64,000 nucleotides of DNA from Rugamonas sp. A1-17 (lineage in GTDB: Bacteria > Pseudomonadota > Gammaproteobacteria > Burkholderiales > Burkholderiaceae_D): positions 682,001 to 746,000 of the forward strand of contig JAJLPB010000001.1 in NCBI GenBank assembly GCA_025548565.1, read 5' to 3'. The notes under the pieces were generated by a model. The model worked only from the letters and a program-made list of their open reading frames with translations, made no database searches and had not been told where the DNA came from. This document shows positions 1-9,537 of the stretch, one piece after another. A program made the translations under genes and the position numbers. The number at the start of each line of letters is the position of its first letter. Position 1 is the first letter of the stretch.

Positions 1-174
1 GTGAGCAAGCCTGAGAATTTCGAGCAGGTCGGCTACATCAGCAGCAAGGGCATCTTGATCCGCCGCATGGAAAAACTGATGAAGTGGCTCGAGGCGTCCG
101 ACGCGCTGGACGGCGCGCCCGACTCGGAGAACATCGTCTTCACGCCGCCGCCCCCGCCCAAGAAGATCACCTGA
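1..174 (+). CDS. C-terminal part of an unidentified protein (possibly cut by window edge)
   Basis: An open frame runs from the first base to a TGA at 172-174 and encodes 57 residues, ending in a proline run (TPPPPPKKIT). The first codon is GTG, but with no upstream sequence it cannot be decided whether this is a true start or the tail of a longer gene; a tail seems more likely. The visible part is charged and helical (RRMEKLMKWLEAS) with no recognisable domain, signal peptide or membrane segment. I do not recognise it. Confidence 0.4.
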   Translation: MSKPENFEQVGYISSKGILIRRMEKLMKWLEASDALDGAPDSENIVFTPPPPPKKIT

Positions 175-255
175 ACCACGCCACCATCGGTGCGCTGTTC
201 CGGTGCCGGGCGTTGTATGCTGTCGGGAATGTTTAAATTCCTTGAGGAGATGGCG

Positions 256-609
256 ATGACGGCAATGACAACGGTGCGCGGCGCGGCCGCCGCGATGGTG
301 GTGCTGGCGCTGCTGGGCGGCTGCCAGAAGAAGGATCCGGCCACTCCCGGCCCGGCCGAGACGGCCGGCCGCAAGCTCGACCAGGCCACCGACAAGGCCG
401 GCCGCCAGCTGACCGAGGCCGCGCAGCAGGCCAACCAGCAGATCACCGACGCCGCCAAGGAAACCAGCCAGCAGATCGACAAGGCCACCGAGGCGGCCGG
501 CGAAAAACTCAACCAGGCCACCGAGCAGGCCGGCAAGAAGCTGGAACAGGCCGGCGAAAAGATGCAGGAAAAAGCCCGTGAACGCGAGGCCAGCACGCCC
601 GCCAGATAA
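256..609 (+). CDS. Small repeat-rich lipoprotein
   Basis: The product is a predicted lipoprotein of about 117 residues. The signal peptide ends in a lipobox (LALLGGC), so Cys would be lipidated after cleavage; the following QKK gives no inner-membrane-retention Asp at +2, which suggests the outer membrane. The rest is a low-complexity amphipathic helix built from repeated units of the type KLxQATxxAGxxL and QQIxxAxxxA, rich in Ala, Gln, Lys and Glu, and resembles apolipoprotein-like or LEA-like helical repeats. GAGGAG at 244-249 lies 6 bases before ATG 256, which favours that start over ATG 250. Function unknown; a structural or envelope-stress role is a guess. Confidence 0.7.
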   Translation: MTAMTTVRGAAAAMVVLALLGGCQKKDPATPGPAETAGRKLDQATDKAGRQLTEAAQQANQQITDAAKETSQQIDKATEAAGEKLNQATEQAGKKLEQAGEKMQEKAREREASTPAR

Positions 610-615
610 GCCGCG

Positions 616-2694
616 TCACCGGGCGGTGCCGGCCTGCCCGGGTGGCGCCGCATCGCCATCGACCACGGTCAGCTCGAGGAGGCCGTCGCGCCACGCACGT
701 TCCAGGTCCTGTTCGACGGCCGCCAGCGCGGTGGCGCCGAGATGGTCCAGGCCCCGCACGCCGTAGGCGCGGTTGCGGCCGTTTTTCTTGGCCAGGTACA
801 GCGCCATGTCGGCCAGGTTGAGCACGCGCTCCCATGTCAGCGGCACGCCGGCCGGCGCCAGCGGGAACGGTGTGAAGCCGACCGAGACCTGGACCGCGAT
901 GTCCCGCCCCTGGTGGACGATGGCGTGCGCCGACACGCCCCGCAGGATGCGCTGCGCCACCTCGTCGATGCGCCCGTGCGGGAGGGCCGGCAGGAAGGCC
1001 AGGAATTCCTCGCCGCCCCAGCGCACGATCAGGTCGGTTTCGCGCAGCGCCACGCGCAGGGTGTCGGCCACCGCCCTGAGCACGGCGTCGCCGGCGGCGT
1101 GGCCGTGGCGGTCGTTGATGTGCTTGAAGTGGTCGACGTCGAGCAGGAACAGCGCGCCGGTGGCCGCGTCAGCGCGCGCGGCGGCGGGCAGGCTGTCCAT
1201 GGTGTCGTGGAAGTGGCGGCGGTTGTACAGGCCCGTGAGCGGATCGCGCGTCGCTTGCGTCTTGAGCGTGTGGTTCTTCGCCTCCAGTTGCCCGTTGGCC
1301 TGGCGCACCCTGCGGTACAGCAGGCCGCCCGCCACCGATGCCAGGCCGAACACCGTGGCCAGCAGCCACCACAGGCGCTGCGCCAGGCGGCGGTTGTCGA
1401 GCTCGACGTCCTTGATGCGGTTCTCGCGGCTGAGCAGCTCGATCTGGCGCTGCTTCTGGTCGGCCGCGTACCATTCCTGCAGCTCCAGCACGGCCTGGCG
1501 CCGCTTGGATTGGAACAGCTCGTTCGAGATGGCGCGCTCGCGGTGATAGGCCTGGATCGCGCCGGTCATGTCGCCGGCGTCTTCCAGCGCTTGGCCGTAC
1601 TCCAGCAGCAGGCTCTGGATATCGGGCTTGCTCTGGGTCTGCTCGAACCAGGCCAGGCTGGCCTCGAAGTTTTTTTTGCCCTCGGCGATGCGCCCCATGC
1701 CCAGGTAGGCCTGGCCCAGGTTGGAGTGGGCGGCCGCGTCGCTGCCGGTGAAGTGGAGTCCATTCGCCGCCCGCAGCGCCGCCGCCGCGTACTGCGCCGC
1801 GCGCGGATAGTCGCGCGCTTTCAGATAGCTGTCGGCCACGTTGTTGAGCGTGGAGGGCAGCATGTAGCGGGCGCCCAGCTTGCGTTCCAGCGCCAGGCAT
1901 TCGAGCAGCGCGCGCCGGCCGCGTTCGGGCTGGCCAAAGCTGATGTTGACGATGTACTCGCTGGTCTTCAGCAACACCATCTGCAGCGGCAGGCGCTGTC
2001 GTTCCGCCAGCGCCGTCAGCTCGTCCAGCGTGGCGTAGGCCTTGGCGCGGTTCTTGGTCTGGATGTGCAGGCGGGTCAGCGCCCTGAGCGCATGGAACAG
2101 CGGCATCGGATCGTCTTCCAGCGCGCGCGCGGCGTTGACCGCCGATTGCACCGTGGTCAGCGCGCCCGGGAAGTCGCCCAGTTCGGCGCGCGCGACGCCG
2201 GCCTCCAGCCCGGCCTCGGCCTGCAGCGATTTGTCGCCGGTGCGCAGCGCCAGCTTTTCCGCTTCGAACACATACCGGTGCGCCGCCTTGTTGTCGTCGC
2301 GCGCGTACGCCGCCGTCTCCTGCGCCAGCAGGCCCTTGACGACGATGGCGTCGTCCTTCAGCGCGCGCCCGTAGCCGACGATGCTGTCGGCGATGGCCGC
2401 CGCCGCGTCGTGCTGGTCCAGGCGCGAGCGGGCGCTGCTGATCTGGACCAGCAGCTCGGCCTGGACGCGCGGCGTTTCGGCGCCGATCGCGGGCTGCAGT
2501 TCGAGCAGCCGCGCCAGCACCGTGTCCGGGAACATGCGGACCTGGTCGCGCAATTCGACGAGGCGCTGCGCCATCGCCGGCCGCGCCAGCGCCGGTGTCG
2601 GCGCCATCGCCACGCAGGCGGCCGCCAGCGCCGCGGCCAGGCGCGCCCGCACCGGCGGCGCACGCGTGGCGTCGCGGCCGGCGCCGGTGGCCAT
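616..2694 (-). CDS. TPR-TM-GGDEF diguanylate cyclase (paralogue 1 of 4)
   Basis: This is a predicted membrane diguanylate cyclase of 692 residues that makes c-di-GMP from two GTP. An N-terminal signal/anchor is followed by a helical TPR-like region (roughly residues 50-390), which would be periplasmic. A coiled stretch and one membrane helix (LWWLLATVFGLASVAGGLLY) lead to a C-terminal cytoplasmic GGDEF domain starting at DPLTGLYNRRHF. The active-site motif is GGEEF and the inhibitory I-site RETD sits five residues upstream, so both catalysis and product feedback look intact. Its ATG (2694-2692) overlaps the TGA of the upstream paralogue (2696-2694), indicating translational coupling. The open frame continues further upstream but only through the neighbour's coding sequence. 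Confidence 0.9.
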   Translation of the reverse strand: MATGAGRDATRAPPVRARLAAALAAACVAMAPTPALARPAMAQRLVELRDQVRMFPDTVLARLLELQPAIGAETPRVQAELLVQISSARSRLDQHDAAAAIADSIVGYGRALKDDAIVVKGLLAQETAAYARDDNKAAHRYVFEAEKLALRTGDKSLQAEAGLEAGVARAELGDFPGALTTVQSAVNAARALEDDPMPLFHALRALTRLHIQTKNRAKAYATLDELTALAERQRLPLQMVLLKTSEYIVNISFGQPERGRRALLECLALERKLGARYMLPSTLNNVADSYLKARDYPRAAQYAAAALRAANGLHFTGSDAAAHSNLGQAYLGMGRIAEGKKNFEASLAWFEQTQSKPDIQSLLLEYGQALEDAGDMTGAIQAYHRERAISNELFQSKRRQAVLELQEWYAADQKQRQIELLSRENRIKDVELDNRRLAQRLWWLLATVFGLASVAGGLLYRRVRQANGQLEAKNHTLKTQATRDPLTGLYNRRHFHDTMDSLPAAARADAATGALFLLDVDHFKHINDRHGHAAGDAVLRAVADTLRVALRETDLIVRWGGEEFLAFLPALPHGRIDEVAQRILRGVSAHAIVHQGRDIAVQVSVGFTPFPLAPAGVPLTWERVLNLADMALYLAKKNGRNRAYGVRGLDHLGATALAAVEQDLERAWRDGLLELTVVDGDAAPPGQAGTAR

Positions 2695-4853
2695 CAGGGG
2701 CCCGCTTTCGCCGTGGTGTGCGGCGCCACGCTGCCGTCCTGCCTGGACGGCGCCGGCGGCTGCGGTTCCGGCGCGCCGCCCAGCACCACGCTCAGGTCCA
2801 CGAAGCCGGCGCGCCAGGCGCGCTCGAGGTCCTGTTCGATCGCTTCCATCGAGGTCTGGTCGAAGTTGTCGAAGCCGCGCACGCCGTAGGCGCGGTTGCG
2901 GCCGTGCGACTTGGCCAGGTACAGCGCCATGTCGACCAGGTTGACCGCGCGTTCCCATGGCAGCGGCGCGCCGGCCGGCGCCAGCGGGAACGGCGCGAAG
3001 CCGATCGACACGTTGACCGAAATCTCCTGGTCCTGGTAGCGGATGGTCTGCGAGGCGATGCCGGTCAGGATGCGGCGCGCAACGTCGTCGACGCCGTGGC
3101 GCGGGACCGCCGGCAGGAACGCCAGGAACTCCTCGCCGCCCCAGCGCACGATCATGTCGGTCTCGCGCAGCACCACGCGCAGGTTCTCGGCGATCATCTT
3201 GAGCACGGCGTCGCCGGCGGCGTGGCCATAGTTATCGTTGATGTGCTTGAAGTGGTCGACGTCGAGCAGGAACAGCGCGCCGACGATGTCGTCGGCGTGC
3301 GCGGTGTGGCGGCCGGCGTCGCGCTGCCGCTCCGGCAGGGCGCGCATGTAGTCCTGGAAGTGGCGGCGGTTGTACAGCGCGGTGAGCGGGTCCAGCGTCG
3401 ATTGCGCCTTGAGCTCGATGTTCTTCACTTCCAGCCGGGCGTTGGCGTGGCGCACCTTGCGGTACAGCAGTCCGACCACGCCCGACGCCAGCGCGCACGC
3501 CAGCGCCACCAGCCACCACACGCGCTGCTGCAGCCTGCGGTTCTCCAGCTCCGCGCCCTTGACCTGGCTTTCGCGCCGCAGCAGCTCGATCTGGCGCTGC
3601 TTCTTTTCGGTCTCGTACTTCTGCTGCAGCTCCAGCATGGACTTGCGGCGCTGGGTTTCCTCCATCTCGTCCGACAGCTTGCGCTCGCGGTGATAGGCTT
3701 GCACCGCGCCCGCCATGTCGCCCGCCCGTTCCAGCGCCTGGCCGTATTCCATCAACGCTTCCTGCAGGTCGGAACCGCGGCCGCTCTGGTCGAGCGCGGC
3801 CAGGCCGGTCTCATAAGCCTTCTTGCCCTCGGCGACGCGCCCCATGCCCAGATAGGCGTGGCCGAGGTTCATGCGCGCCTTCGCCGCGCCCAGCACGGAC
3901 TGGCGGACGGTGGCCTCCTGCAAGGCCCCGGACGCGTAGTGCGCGGCCTGCGCGTAGTCGTGCTGCTTCAGATACATGTCGGAGATATTGACCTGCATGG
4001 CGATCACCATGCGCCGCTCGCCCAGCTTGCGCAGCAGCGCCAGGTTGTCCAGCAGCGCCTGCAGCGCGCGCTGCGGCTGGCCGAAGCGGTTGGCCACCTC
4101 GTATTCCATGAATTTGGTGTCGATCGCCAGCGATGGCAACGGCGGCGTCGCGGCCACCGCCTTTTCCATCTCGCCCAGCGCGGCGTAGGCCTGCTCGCGC
4201 TCCCCGGTGCGCACATGGAGATGGACCAATTGCTGCAGCGCGTTGGGCAGCAGGGCCGGGGCGTCCTTCGCCTGGCGCGCCAGCTGGACCGCCGCCTGCA
4301 GCTGGTCCAGCGCGGTCAGGAAATTGCCCTGCGCCGTGCTCAGCGAACCGGCGGTGGTCGCGGCCCGCGCCTGCACGGTCTTGTCGCCGGTGGTGTTGGC
4401 CAGTTTTTCCGCCTGCAGCGCCAGCGTGTAGGCCTCGTTGGCGTGGTCGCTGCCGGCCAGCGCGACCGCCCGCGCCCGCATGCCTTGGACGACGATGACG
4501 TCGTCGTGCTGCGCGCGGCCGAAGGCGATGAGGTCGGCGGCGGTCGCCAGCGCCGCGTCATAGCGGCGCAGATAGCTTTGGGTGGCGCTGATCTGCGCCA
4601 GCCGTTCGGCGCGGGTGCGGGCCGGCGCGGCCGCCATCCGCGGTTGCAGTTCGAGCAGCTGGGCCAGGGCCTTGTCGGGATCGAGGTTGCTTTGCTCCTG
4701 CAGTTCCGCGATGCGCTGGTCGAGCTCGGACAGCGCCAGCGCCGCTCCCGGCGCCAGCGCGAGTAAAAGGGCGGCGCACCCCAGCCGTGCCCGCACGCCT
4801 GTCCACCTGTTCCTTGGCCTGATCACCACCAACCGTCCCCTCGATTTAAACAT
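2694..4853 (-). CDS. TPR-TM-GGDEF diguanylate cyclase (paralogue 2 of 4)
   Basis: Second member of the tandem family, about 719 residues, with the same order: signal segment (CAALLLALAPGAALA), periplasmic TPR-like helices, a membrane helix (VWWLVALACALASGVVGLLY) and a C-terminal GGDEF domain with GGEEF and I-site RETD. It is the promoter-proximal gene of a two-gene unit with the overlapping gene downstream. A TATAAT lies at 4872-4877 on this strand. The start is uncertain: ATG 4853 is taken here, but AGGGG followed by GTG codons at 4829 and 4826 would give a more typical signal-peptide n-region. The insert between the DPLTALYNRRHF and DVDHF motifs is longer than in the other copies. Confidence 0.9.
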   Translation of the reverse strand: MFKSRGRLVVIRPRNRWTGVRARLGCAALLLALAPGAALALSELDQRIAELQEQSNLDPDKALAQLLELQPRMAAAPARTRAERLAQISATQSYLRRYDAALATAADLIAFGRAQHDDVIVVQGMRARAVALAGSDHANEAYTLALQAEKLANTTGDKTVQARAATTAGSLSTAQGNFLTALDQLQAAVQLARQAKDAPALLPNALQQLVHLHVRTGEREQAYAALGEMEKAVAATPPLPSLAIDTKFMEYEVANRFGQPQRALQALLDNLALLRKLGERRMVIAMQVNISDMYLKQHDYAQAAHYASGALQEATVRQSVLGAAKARMNLGHAYLGMGRVAEGKKAYETGLAALDQSGRGSDLQEALMEYGQALERAGDMAGAVQAYHRERKLSDEMEETQRRKSMLELQQKYETEKKQRQIELLRRESQVKGAELENRRLQQRVWWLVALACALASGVVGLLYRKVRHANARLEVKNIELKAQSTLDPLTALYNRRHFQDYMRALPERQRDAGRHTAHADDIVGALFLLDVDHFKHINDNYGHAAGDAVLKMIAENLRVVLRETDMIVRWGGEEFLAFLPAVPRHGVDDVARRILTGIASQTIRYQDQEISVNVSIGFAPFPLAPAGAPLPWERAVNLVDMALYLAKSHGRNRAYGVRGFDNFDQTSMEAIEQDLERAWRAGFVDLSVVLGGAPEPQPPAPSRQDGSVAPHTTAKAGP

Positions 4854-4871
4854 TCCCAAAAAACCCGGTTC

Positions 4872-4877
4872 ATTATA
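4872..4877 (-). promoter_or_regulatory. Candidate -10 box for GGDEF paralogue 2
   Basis: TATAAT on the minus strand about 19 bases upstream of ATG 4853, in the short AT-rich gap after paralogue 3. No convincing -35 hexamer is seen at 17 bases; TTGATT is present 19 bases upstream. It implies that paralogues 1 and 2 can be transcribed independently of 3 and 4. Confidence 0.4.
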
Positions 4878-4898
4878 TTTCAGTTGTAATTTGGAAAA

Positions 4899-7046
4899 TC
4901 AATGAGGTGTGGTTTTCGCCGGCTCCGGCGGCGGGCGCTTGAGCGGGACGACGTTGTTGTGCTCGGCCAGCCGCTGTTCCTGCTCGCCGCCGAACACCAC
5001 GCTCAGGTCGACGAAGCCGGCCCGCCACGCGCCCTCCAGGTCCTGCTCGATCTGCTCCATCGAGGTGTGCTGGAAGTTGTTGAAGCCGCGTAGGCCGTAG
5101 GCGCGGTTGCGGCCGTGGGCCTTGGCCAGGTACAGCGCCATGTCGACCAGGTTGACCGCGCGCTCCCACGGCAGCGGCGCGCCGGCCGGCGCCAGCGGGA
5201 ACGGCGAGAAGCCCACCGACACGTTGACTGAAATCTTCTGGTCCTGGTAGCGGATGACCTGCGACGAGATGCCGGCCAGGATGCGGCGCGCGACCTCGTC
5301 GACGCCGTGGCGCGGCAGCGCCGGCAGGAAGGCCAGGAATTCCTCGCCGCCCCAGCGCACGATCATGTCGGTCTCGCGCAGCACCACGCGCAGGTTCTCG
5401 GCGATCATCCTGAGCACGGCGTCGCCGGCCGCGTGGCCGTGGCGGTCGTTGATGTGCTTGAAGTGGTCGACGTCCAGCAGGAACAGGGCGCCGACGATGT
5501 CGTCGCCGTGCAGCGTGCGCTTGTCCAGCACCGGCAGGCCGTGGTGCAGGCTGTCGCGCATGAAGTCCTGGAAGTGGCGGCGGTTGTACAGCGAGGTCAG
5601 CGGATCGAGGGTGGACTGCGCCTTCAGCTCCAGGTTCTTCACCTCCAGTTGCGCGTTGGCGTGCCGCACCTTGCGGTACAACAGCCCGACCACCACCGAG
5701 GCCAGCGCGAACACCAGGGCCAGCAGCCACCACACGCGCTGCTGCAGGCGGCGGTTGTCGATCTCGGCGCCCTTGACCTGGTTCTCCTGGCTCAGCAGCT
5801 GGATCTGGCGCTGCTTTTTCTCGGTCTCGTATTTTTCCTGCAGCTCCAGCACCGCCTGCCGGCGCTGCTTCTCGAACAGCTCGTTCGACAGCGCGCGTTC
5901 GCGGTGGTAGGCCGACACCGCGCCCGCCAAGTCGCCCGAGCGCTCCAGCGCCTCGCCATATTCGCGCAGCGCCGATTGCAGGTCGGGCTTGTTGTTCTCC
6001 TGTTCGTAGCGCGCCATGCCGGCCTCGTATTGCTTCTTGCCCTCGGCGACGCGGCCCATGCCCAGGTAGGCCTGGCCCAGGTTGACGCGCGCGGTGGCCT
6101 CCACCGATTTGTCGTTGGTCAGCTGGGTCGAGCGCAGCGACTCATTTGCGTACTGGGCCGCGCGCGGATAGTCGTGCTCCTTCAGGTAGCTGTCGGACAG
6201 GTTGACCAGGGTCACCCCCATCATGCGCTCGGCGCCCAGCTTGCGCTCCAGGTCCAGGCTTTGCAGCAGCGCGCGCAGCGCGCGCTTGGGCTGGCCGGAA
6301 TCGATGGCCAGGCCGTATTCGGTGATCTTGGCGATCGCCATGCGGCCCGGCGAGCGCAGCTTTTCGGTCTCGGTCAGCAGCTCCTCCAGCGCGGCCGAGG
6401 CCTTGTCGTAATCCTTGGTTTGCGTGTACAGCGTGACCAGCGCGTTGAGCGCGCCGACCAGGATCACCGGATCGTCGTTCACCTGGCGCGCCATGTCGAC
6501 GCCGTTCTGCAGCTTGACCAGCGCGGCGGGGAAGTTGCCCTGTTCGGCGTAGGTCTCGCCGACGGCGACCGCGATCTGCGAGCGCAAGGCCAGGTTGCTG
6601 CTGGTGGCGGCGGTCCTCTCGGCGTCGAAGGCCAGCTGGTGCGCGGCGGCGACGTCGGCGCGGTCGAACAACACATAGCCCTTGACCATCTGGCCCTTGG
6701 CGATGATGGCGTCGTCGCGCAGCGACTTGCCGTAGGCGATCAGTTGGTCGGCGGCGGCCAGCGCGGCGTCGCTGTGGCCGGCGCGCATATTGGCCACGCT
6801 CAGCTGGTTGAGCAGCTCGGCCTGGGTGGCCGGCGGCGCGTTGACCGCCTCGGCCTGCAGCTTGAGCAGCTGCGTCAGGGCCTTGTCCGGCACGAAGCGG
6901 CTTTGCTCGCGCACTTCGATGATGCGGGCATACAGCGAGGGGGGCGCGGCGTCGGCCAGCGCCGGCGTCAGGGCGAGTGCCACGGCGGCCGCGAAGGCAC
7001 GCGGTCCCGCGCGGACTTGCCACCAGCCATTTCTGATACCCGCCAA
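4899..7046 (-). CDS. TPR-TM-GGDEF diguanylate cyclase (paralogue 3 of 4)
   Basis: Third tandem diguanylate cyclase, about 715 residues. Signal sequence (FAAAVALALTPALADA), periplasmic TPR region, membrane helix (VWWLLALVFALASVVVGLLY), GGDEF domain with GGEEF and RETD I-site. It is closest to paralogue 4: long stretches of the TPR region and catalytic domain are near identical. No ATG is available near the signal peptide. A TTG at 7046 follows GGGAG with six bases spacing, and paralogue 4 has the same arrangement, so TTG is chosen. The longer frame to 7091 would overlap the TATAAT box and is unlikely to be translated from that promoter. Confidence 0.88.
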   Translation of the reverse strand: MAGIRNGWWQVRAGPRAFAAAVALALTPALADAAPPSLYARIIEVREQSRFVPDKALTQLLKLQAEAVNAPPATQAELLNQLSVANMRAGHSDAALAAADQLIAYGKSLRDDAIIAKGQMVKGYVLFDRADVAAAHQLAFDAERTAATSSNLALRSQIAVAVGETYAEQGNFPAALVKLQNGVDMARQVNDDPVILVGALNALVTLYTQTKDYDKASAALEELLTETEKLRSPGRMAIAKITEYGLAIDSGQPKRALRALLQSLDLERKLGAERMMGVTLVNLSDSYLKEHDYPRAAQYANESLRSTQLTNDKSVEATARVNLGQAYLGMGRVAEGKKQYEAGMARYEQENNKPDLQSALREYGEALERSGDLAGAVSAYHRERALSNELFEKQRRQAVLELQEKYETEKKQRQIQLLSQENQVKGAEIDNRRLQQRVWWLLALVFALASVVVGLLYRKVRHANAQLEVKNLELKAQSTLDPLTSLYNRRHFQDFMRDSLHHGLPVLDKRTLHGDDIVGALFLLDVDHFKHINDRHGHAAGDAVLRMIAENLRVVLRETDMIVRWGGEEFLAFLPALPRHGVDEVARRILAGISSQVIRYQDQKISVNVSVGFSPFPLAPAGAPLPWERAVNLVDMALYLAKAHGRNRAYGLRGFNNFQHTSMEQIEQDLEGAWRAGFVDLSVVFGGEQEQRLAEHNNVVPLKRPPPEPAKTTPH

Positions 7047-7090
7047 CTGACGCTCCCGGTTGTCCACTGCACATGCAAAGTGTCTAGACA

Positions 7091-7096
7091 ATTATA
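7091..7096 (-). promoter_or_regulatory. Candidate -10 box for GGDEF paralogue 3
   Basis: TATAAT on the minus strand, 45 bases upstream of the TTG start. The surrounding block (GTCTGCAACAxGAATATAAT and the GGGAGCGTCAGTTGGC ribosome-binding/start segment) is shared with the upstream region of paralogue 4, so promoter and leader were duplicated with the gene. A clear -35 is not visible. Confidence 0.5.
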
Positions 7097-7264
7097 TTCT
7101 TGTTGCAGACGAGAAAGCCCGTGAAACTGTGATTTTTCACGCAAAAATGCACACTATTCGTGGCGGAAATAGCAATAATATGGCCGATATTGCCAGTTAA
7201 ATAGCAATGTTTTTTACAAGGTTGTCAGAACATGAAAGCCGCACGACCGGCTGCCGCGGCGCTT

Positions 7265-9379
7265 CTACGGCGGGCGCATGAGCCGGCCGGCGTTGCCGTA
7301 CCCCGCCGGCTGCGCTTCCCGCGCGTCGCCGCACACCACGCTCAAGTCCACGAAGCCGGTCCGCCACGCGCCCTCCAGGTCCTGCTCGATCTGTTCCATC
7401 GAGGTGCGCTGGAAGTTGTGGAAGCCGCGCACGCCGTAGGCGCGGTTGCGGCCGTTCGCCTTGGCCAGGTACAGCGCCATGTCGGCCAGGTTCACCGCGC
7501 GTTCCCACGGCAGCGGCACGCCGGCCGGCGCCAGCGGGAACGGCGCGAAGCCCACCGACACATTGACCGAAATCTCCTGCTCCTGGTGGCGGATGACCTG
7601 CGACGAGATGCCGGCCAGGATGCGGCGCGCGATCTCGTCGACGCCGTGGCGCGGGATCGCCGGCAGGAAGGCCAGGAATTCCTCGCCGCCCCAGCGCACG
7701 ATCATGTCGGTCTCGCGCAGCACCACGCGCAACTTCTCGGCGACCATCCTGAGCACGGCGTCGCCGGCCGCGTGGCCGTGGCGGTCGTTGATGTGCTTGA
7801 AGTGGTCGACGTCCAGCAGGAACAGCGCGCCGACGGTATCGTCGCTGTGCGGCGTCGGTTGCGCCGCCTGCGGCCGGCCGGCGTCGCGCATCGTGTCCTG
7901 GAAGTGGCGGCGGTTGTACAGCGAGGTCAGCGGATCGAGGGTGGACTGCGCCTTCAGCTCCAGGTTCTTCACCTCCAGCTGGGCGTTGGCGTGCCTCACC
8001 TTGCGGTACAACAGGCCGCCCACCATCGACGCCAGCCCGAACACCAGGGCCAGCAGCCACCACACGCGCTGCTGCAGGCGGCGGTTGTCGATCTCGGCGC
8101 CGGTGATCTGGTTCTCCTGGCTCAGCAGCTGGATCTGGCGTTGCCTCTGGTCAGCGTCGTATTTTTCCTGCAGTTCCAGCACCGCCTGCCGGCGTTGTTT
8201 CTCGAACAGCTCGTTCGACAGCGCGCGTTCGCGGTGGTAGGCCGACACCGCGCCGGTCAGGTCGCCCGCCCGTTCCAGCGCCTCGCCATATTCGCGCAGG
8301 ACCGCCTGCAGGTCGGGCTTGTTGTTTTCCTGCTCGTAGCGCGCAATGCCGGCCTCGTACTGCTTCTTGCCCTCGGCGATGCGGCCCAGGCCCAGGTAGG
8401 CCTGGCCCAGATTGGAGCGCGCGGTGGCCTCGACGGTCTTGTCGTCGCTCAGCTGGGTATAGCGCAGCGATTCGTGCGCGTACTGGGCCGCGTGCACATA
8501 GTCGCGTTCCTTCAGGTAGCTGTCGGACAGGTTGACCAGGGTCACGCCCATCATGCGCTCGGCGCCCAGCTTGCGCTCCAGCTCCAGACTGTGCAGCAGC
8601 GCGCGCAGGGCGCGCTTGGGCTGGCCGGAATCGATGGCCAGCACGTACTCGGTGTTCCTGGCGGCCGCCATGCGGCCCGGCAAGCGCAGTTTCTCGGCAT
8701 AGGGCAGCAGCTCGTCCAGCGCGGCGTAGGCCTTGTCGTATTCCTTCATCTGCGCGTACAGCCCGACCAGCGCGTTGAGCGCGGCGAACAGGATCAGCGG
8801 ATCGTCGTCCACCTGGCGCGCCAGGTCGACGCCGTTCTGCAGCTTGACCAGCGCGGCGGGGAAATCGCCCTGTGTGGCGCAGGTCTGGCCGGCGGTGACG
8901 GCGGCTTGCGAGCGTACGGCAAGGTTGTTGCTGGCGGCGGCGGTCTTTTCGGCGTCGAAGGACAACTGGTTCGCGGCCTTGACGTCGGCGCGGTCGAACA
9001 GCACATAGCTTTTGGCCATCTGGCCCCTGGCGATGATGGCGTTGTCGCGCAGCGACAGGCCGTAGGCGATCAGCTGGTTGGCGGCGGCCAGCGCGGCGTC
9101 GCTGTGGCCGGTGCGCGTATTCGCCATGCTCAGCTGGTCGAGCAGCTCGGCCTGGTCGGCCGGCGCCGCGCCGGCCGATTCGGCCTGCAGCTTGAGCAGC
9201 TGCGGCAGCGCCTTGTACGACACGAAGCGGCTTTGTTCGCGCAGCTCGAGGATGCGGGCGTGCAGGCCGGGCGGGCCGCCGTCGGCGACGGCCGGCAGCG
9301 TCAGCGCGAGCGCGGCGGCGGCCGCGATAGCACGCGGTCCCGCGTGGATGAGCCACCCGCCATTTCTGTTCCCTGCCAA
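7265..9379 (-). CDS. TPR-TM-GGDEF diguanylate cyclase (paralogue 4 of 4)
   Basis: Fourth and most upstream member of the array, about 704 residues. Signal sequence, periplasmic TPR helices, membrane helix (VWWLLALVFGLASMVGGLLY), GGDEF domain with GGEEF and RETD I-site. TTG at 9379 preceded by GGGAG (spacing six) is preferred; an in-frame ATG at 9487 exists but lies upstream of the TATAAT at 9425-9430, outside the predicted transcript. The sensory TPR part differs from its neighbours more than the catalytic part, which fits paralogues diverging in input rather than output. Confidence 0.88.
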   Translation of the reverse strand: MAGNRNGGWLIHAGPRAIAAAAALALTLPAVADGGPPGLHARILELREQSRFVSYKALPQLLKLQAESAGAAPADQAELLDQLSMANTRTGHSDAALAAANQLIAYGLSLRDNAIIARGQMAKSYVLFDRADVKAANQLSFDAEKTAAASNNLAVRSQAAVTAGQTCATQGDFPAALVKLQNGVDLARQVDDDPLILFAALNALVGLYAQMKEYDKAYAALDELLPYAEKLRLPGRMAAARNTEYVLAIDSGQPKRALRALLHSLELERKLGAERMMGVTLVNLSDSYLKERDYVHAAQYAHESLRYTQLSDDKTVEATARSNLGQAYLGLGRIAEGKKQYEAGIARYEQENNKPDLQAVLREYGEALERAGDLTGAVSAYHRERALSNELFEKQRRQAVLELQEKYDADQRQRQIQLLSQENQITGAEIDNRRLQQRVWWLLALVFGLASMVGGLLYRKVRHANAQLEVKNLELKAQSTLDPLTSLYNRRHFQDTMRDAGRPQAAQPTPHSDDTVGALFLLDVDHFKHINDRHGHAAGDAVLRMVAEKLRVVLRETDMIVRWGGEEFLAFLPAIPRHGVDEIARRILAGISSQVIRHQEQEISVNVSVGFAPFPLAPAGVPLPWERAVNLADMALYLAKANGRNRAYGVRGFHNFQRTSMEQIEQDLEGAWRTGFVDLSVVCGDAREAQPAGYGNAGRLMRPP

Positions 9380-9424
9380 CTGACGCTCCCGGTTGTTCCA
9401 CCGCACCTGCAAAGTGCCTGGGTG

Positions 9425-9430
9425 ATTATA
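9425..9430 (-). promoter_or_regulatory. Candidate -10 box for GGDEF paralogue 4
   Basis: TATAAT on the minus strand at the same relative position as the box upstream of paralogue 3, 46 bases before the TTG start. The conservation between the two leaders supports both the promoter and the TTG starts. Confidence 0.5.
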
Positions 9431-9537
9431 TTCGTGTTGCAGACGGGAAAGTTCGTAGGGCGGGAATTTTTCACACGGGAACGACATATTGCCAACAGGA
9501 TGGCAATATGTCTAACATTGTTGACGGCGCCGGACAG

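Noticed and set aside
4829-4859. Upstream TTG at 4859 as the start of GGDEF paralogue 2
   Set aside because: It has no Shine-Dalgarno sequence and lies very close to the -10 box; ATG 4853 or the GTG codons at 4829/4826 are better.
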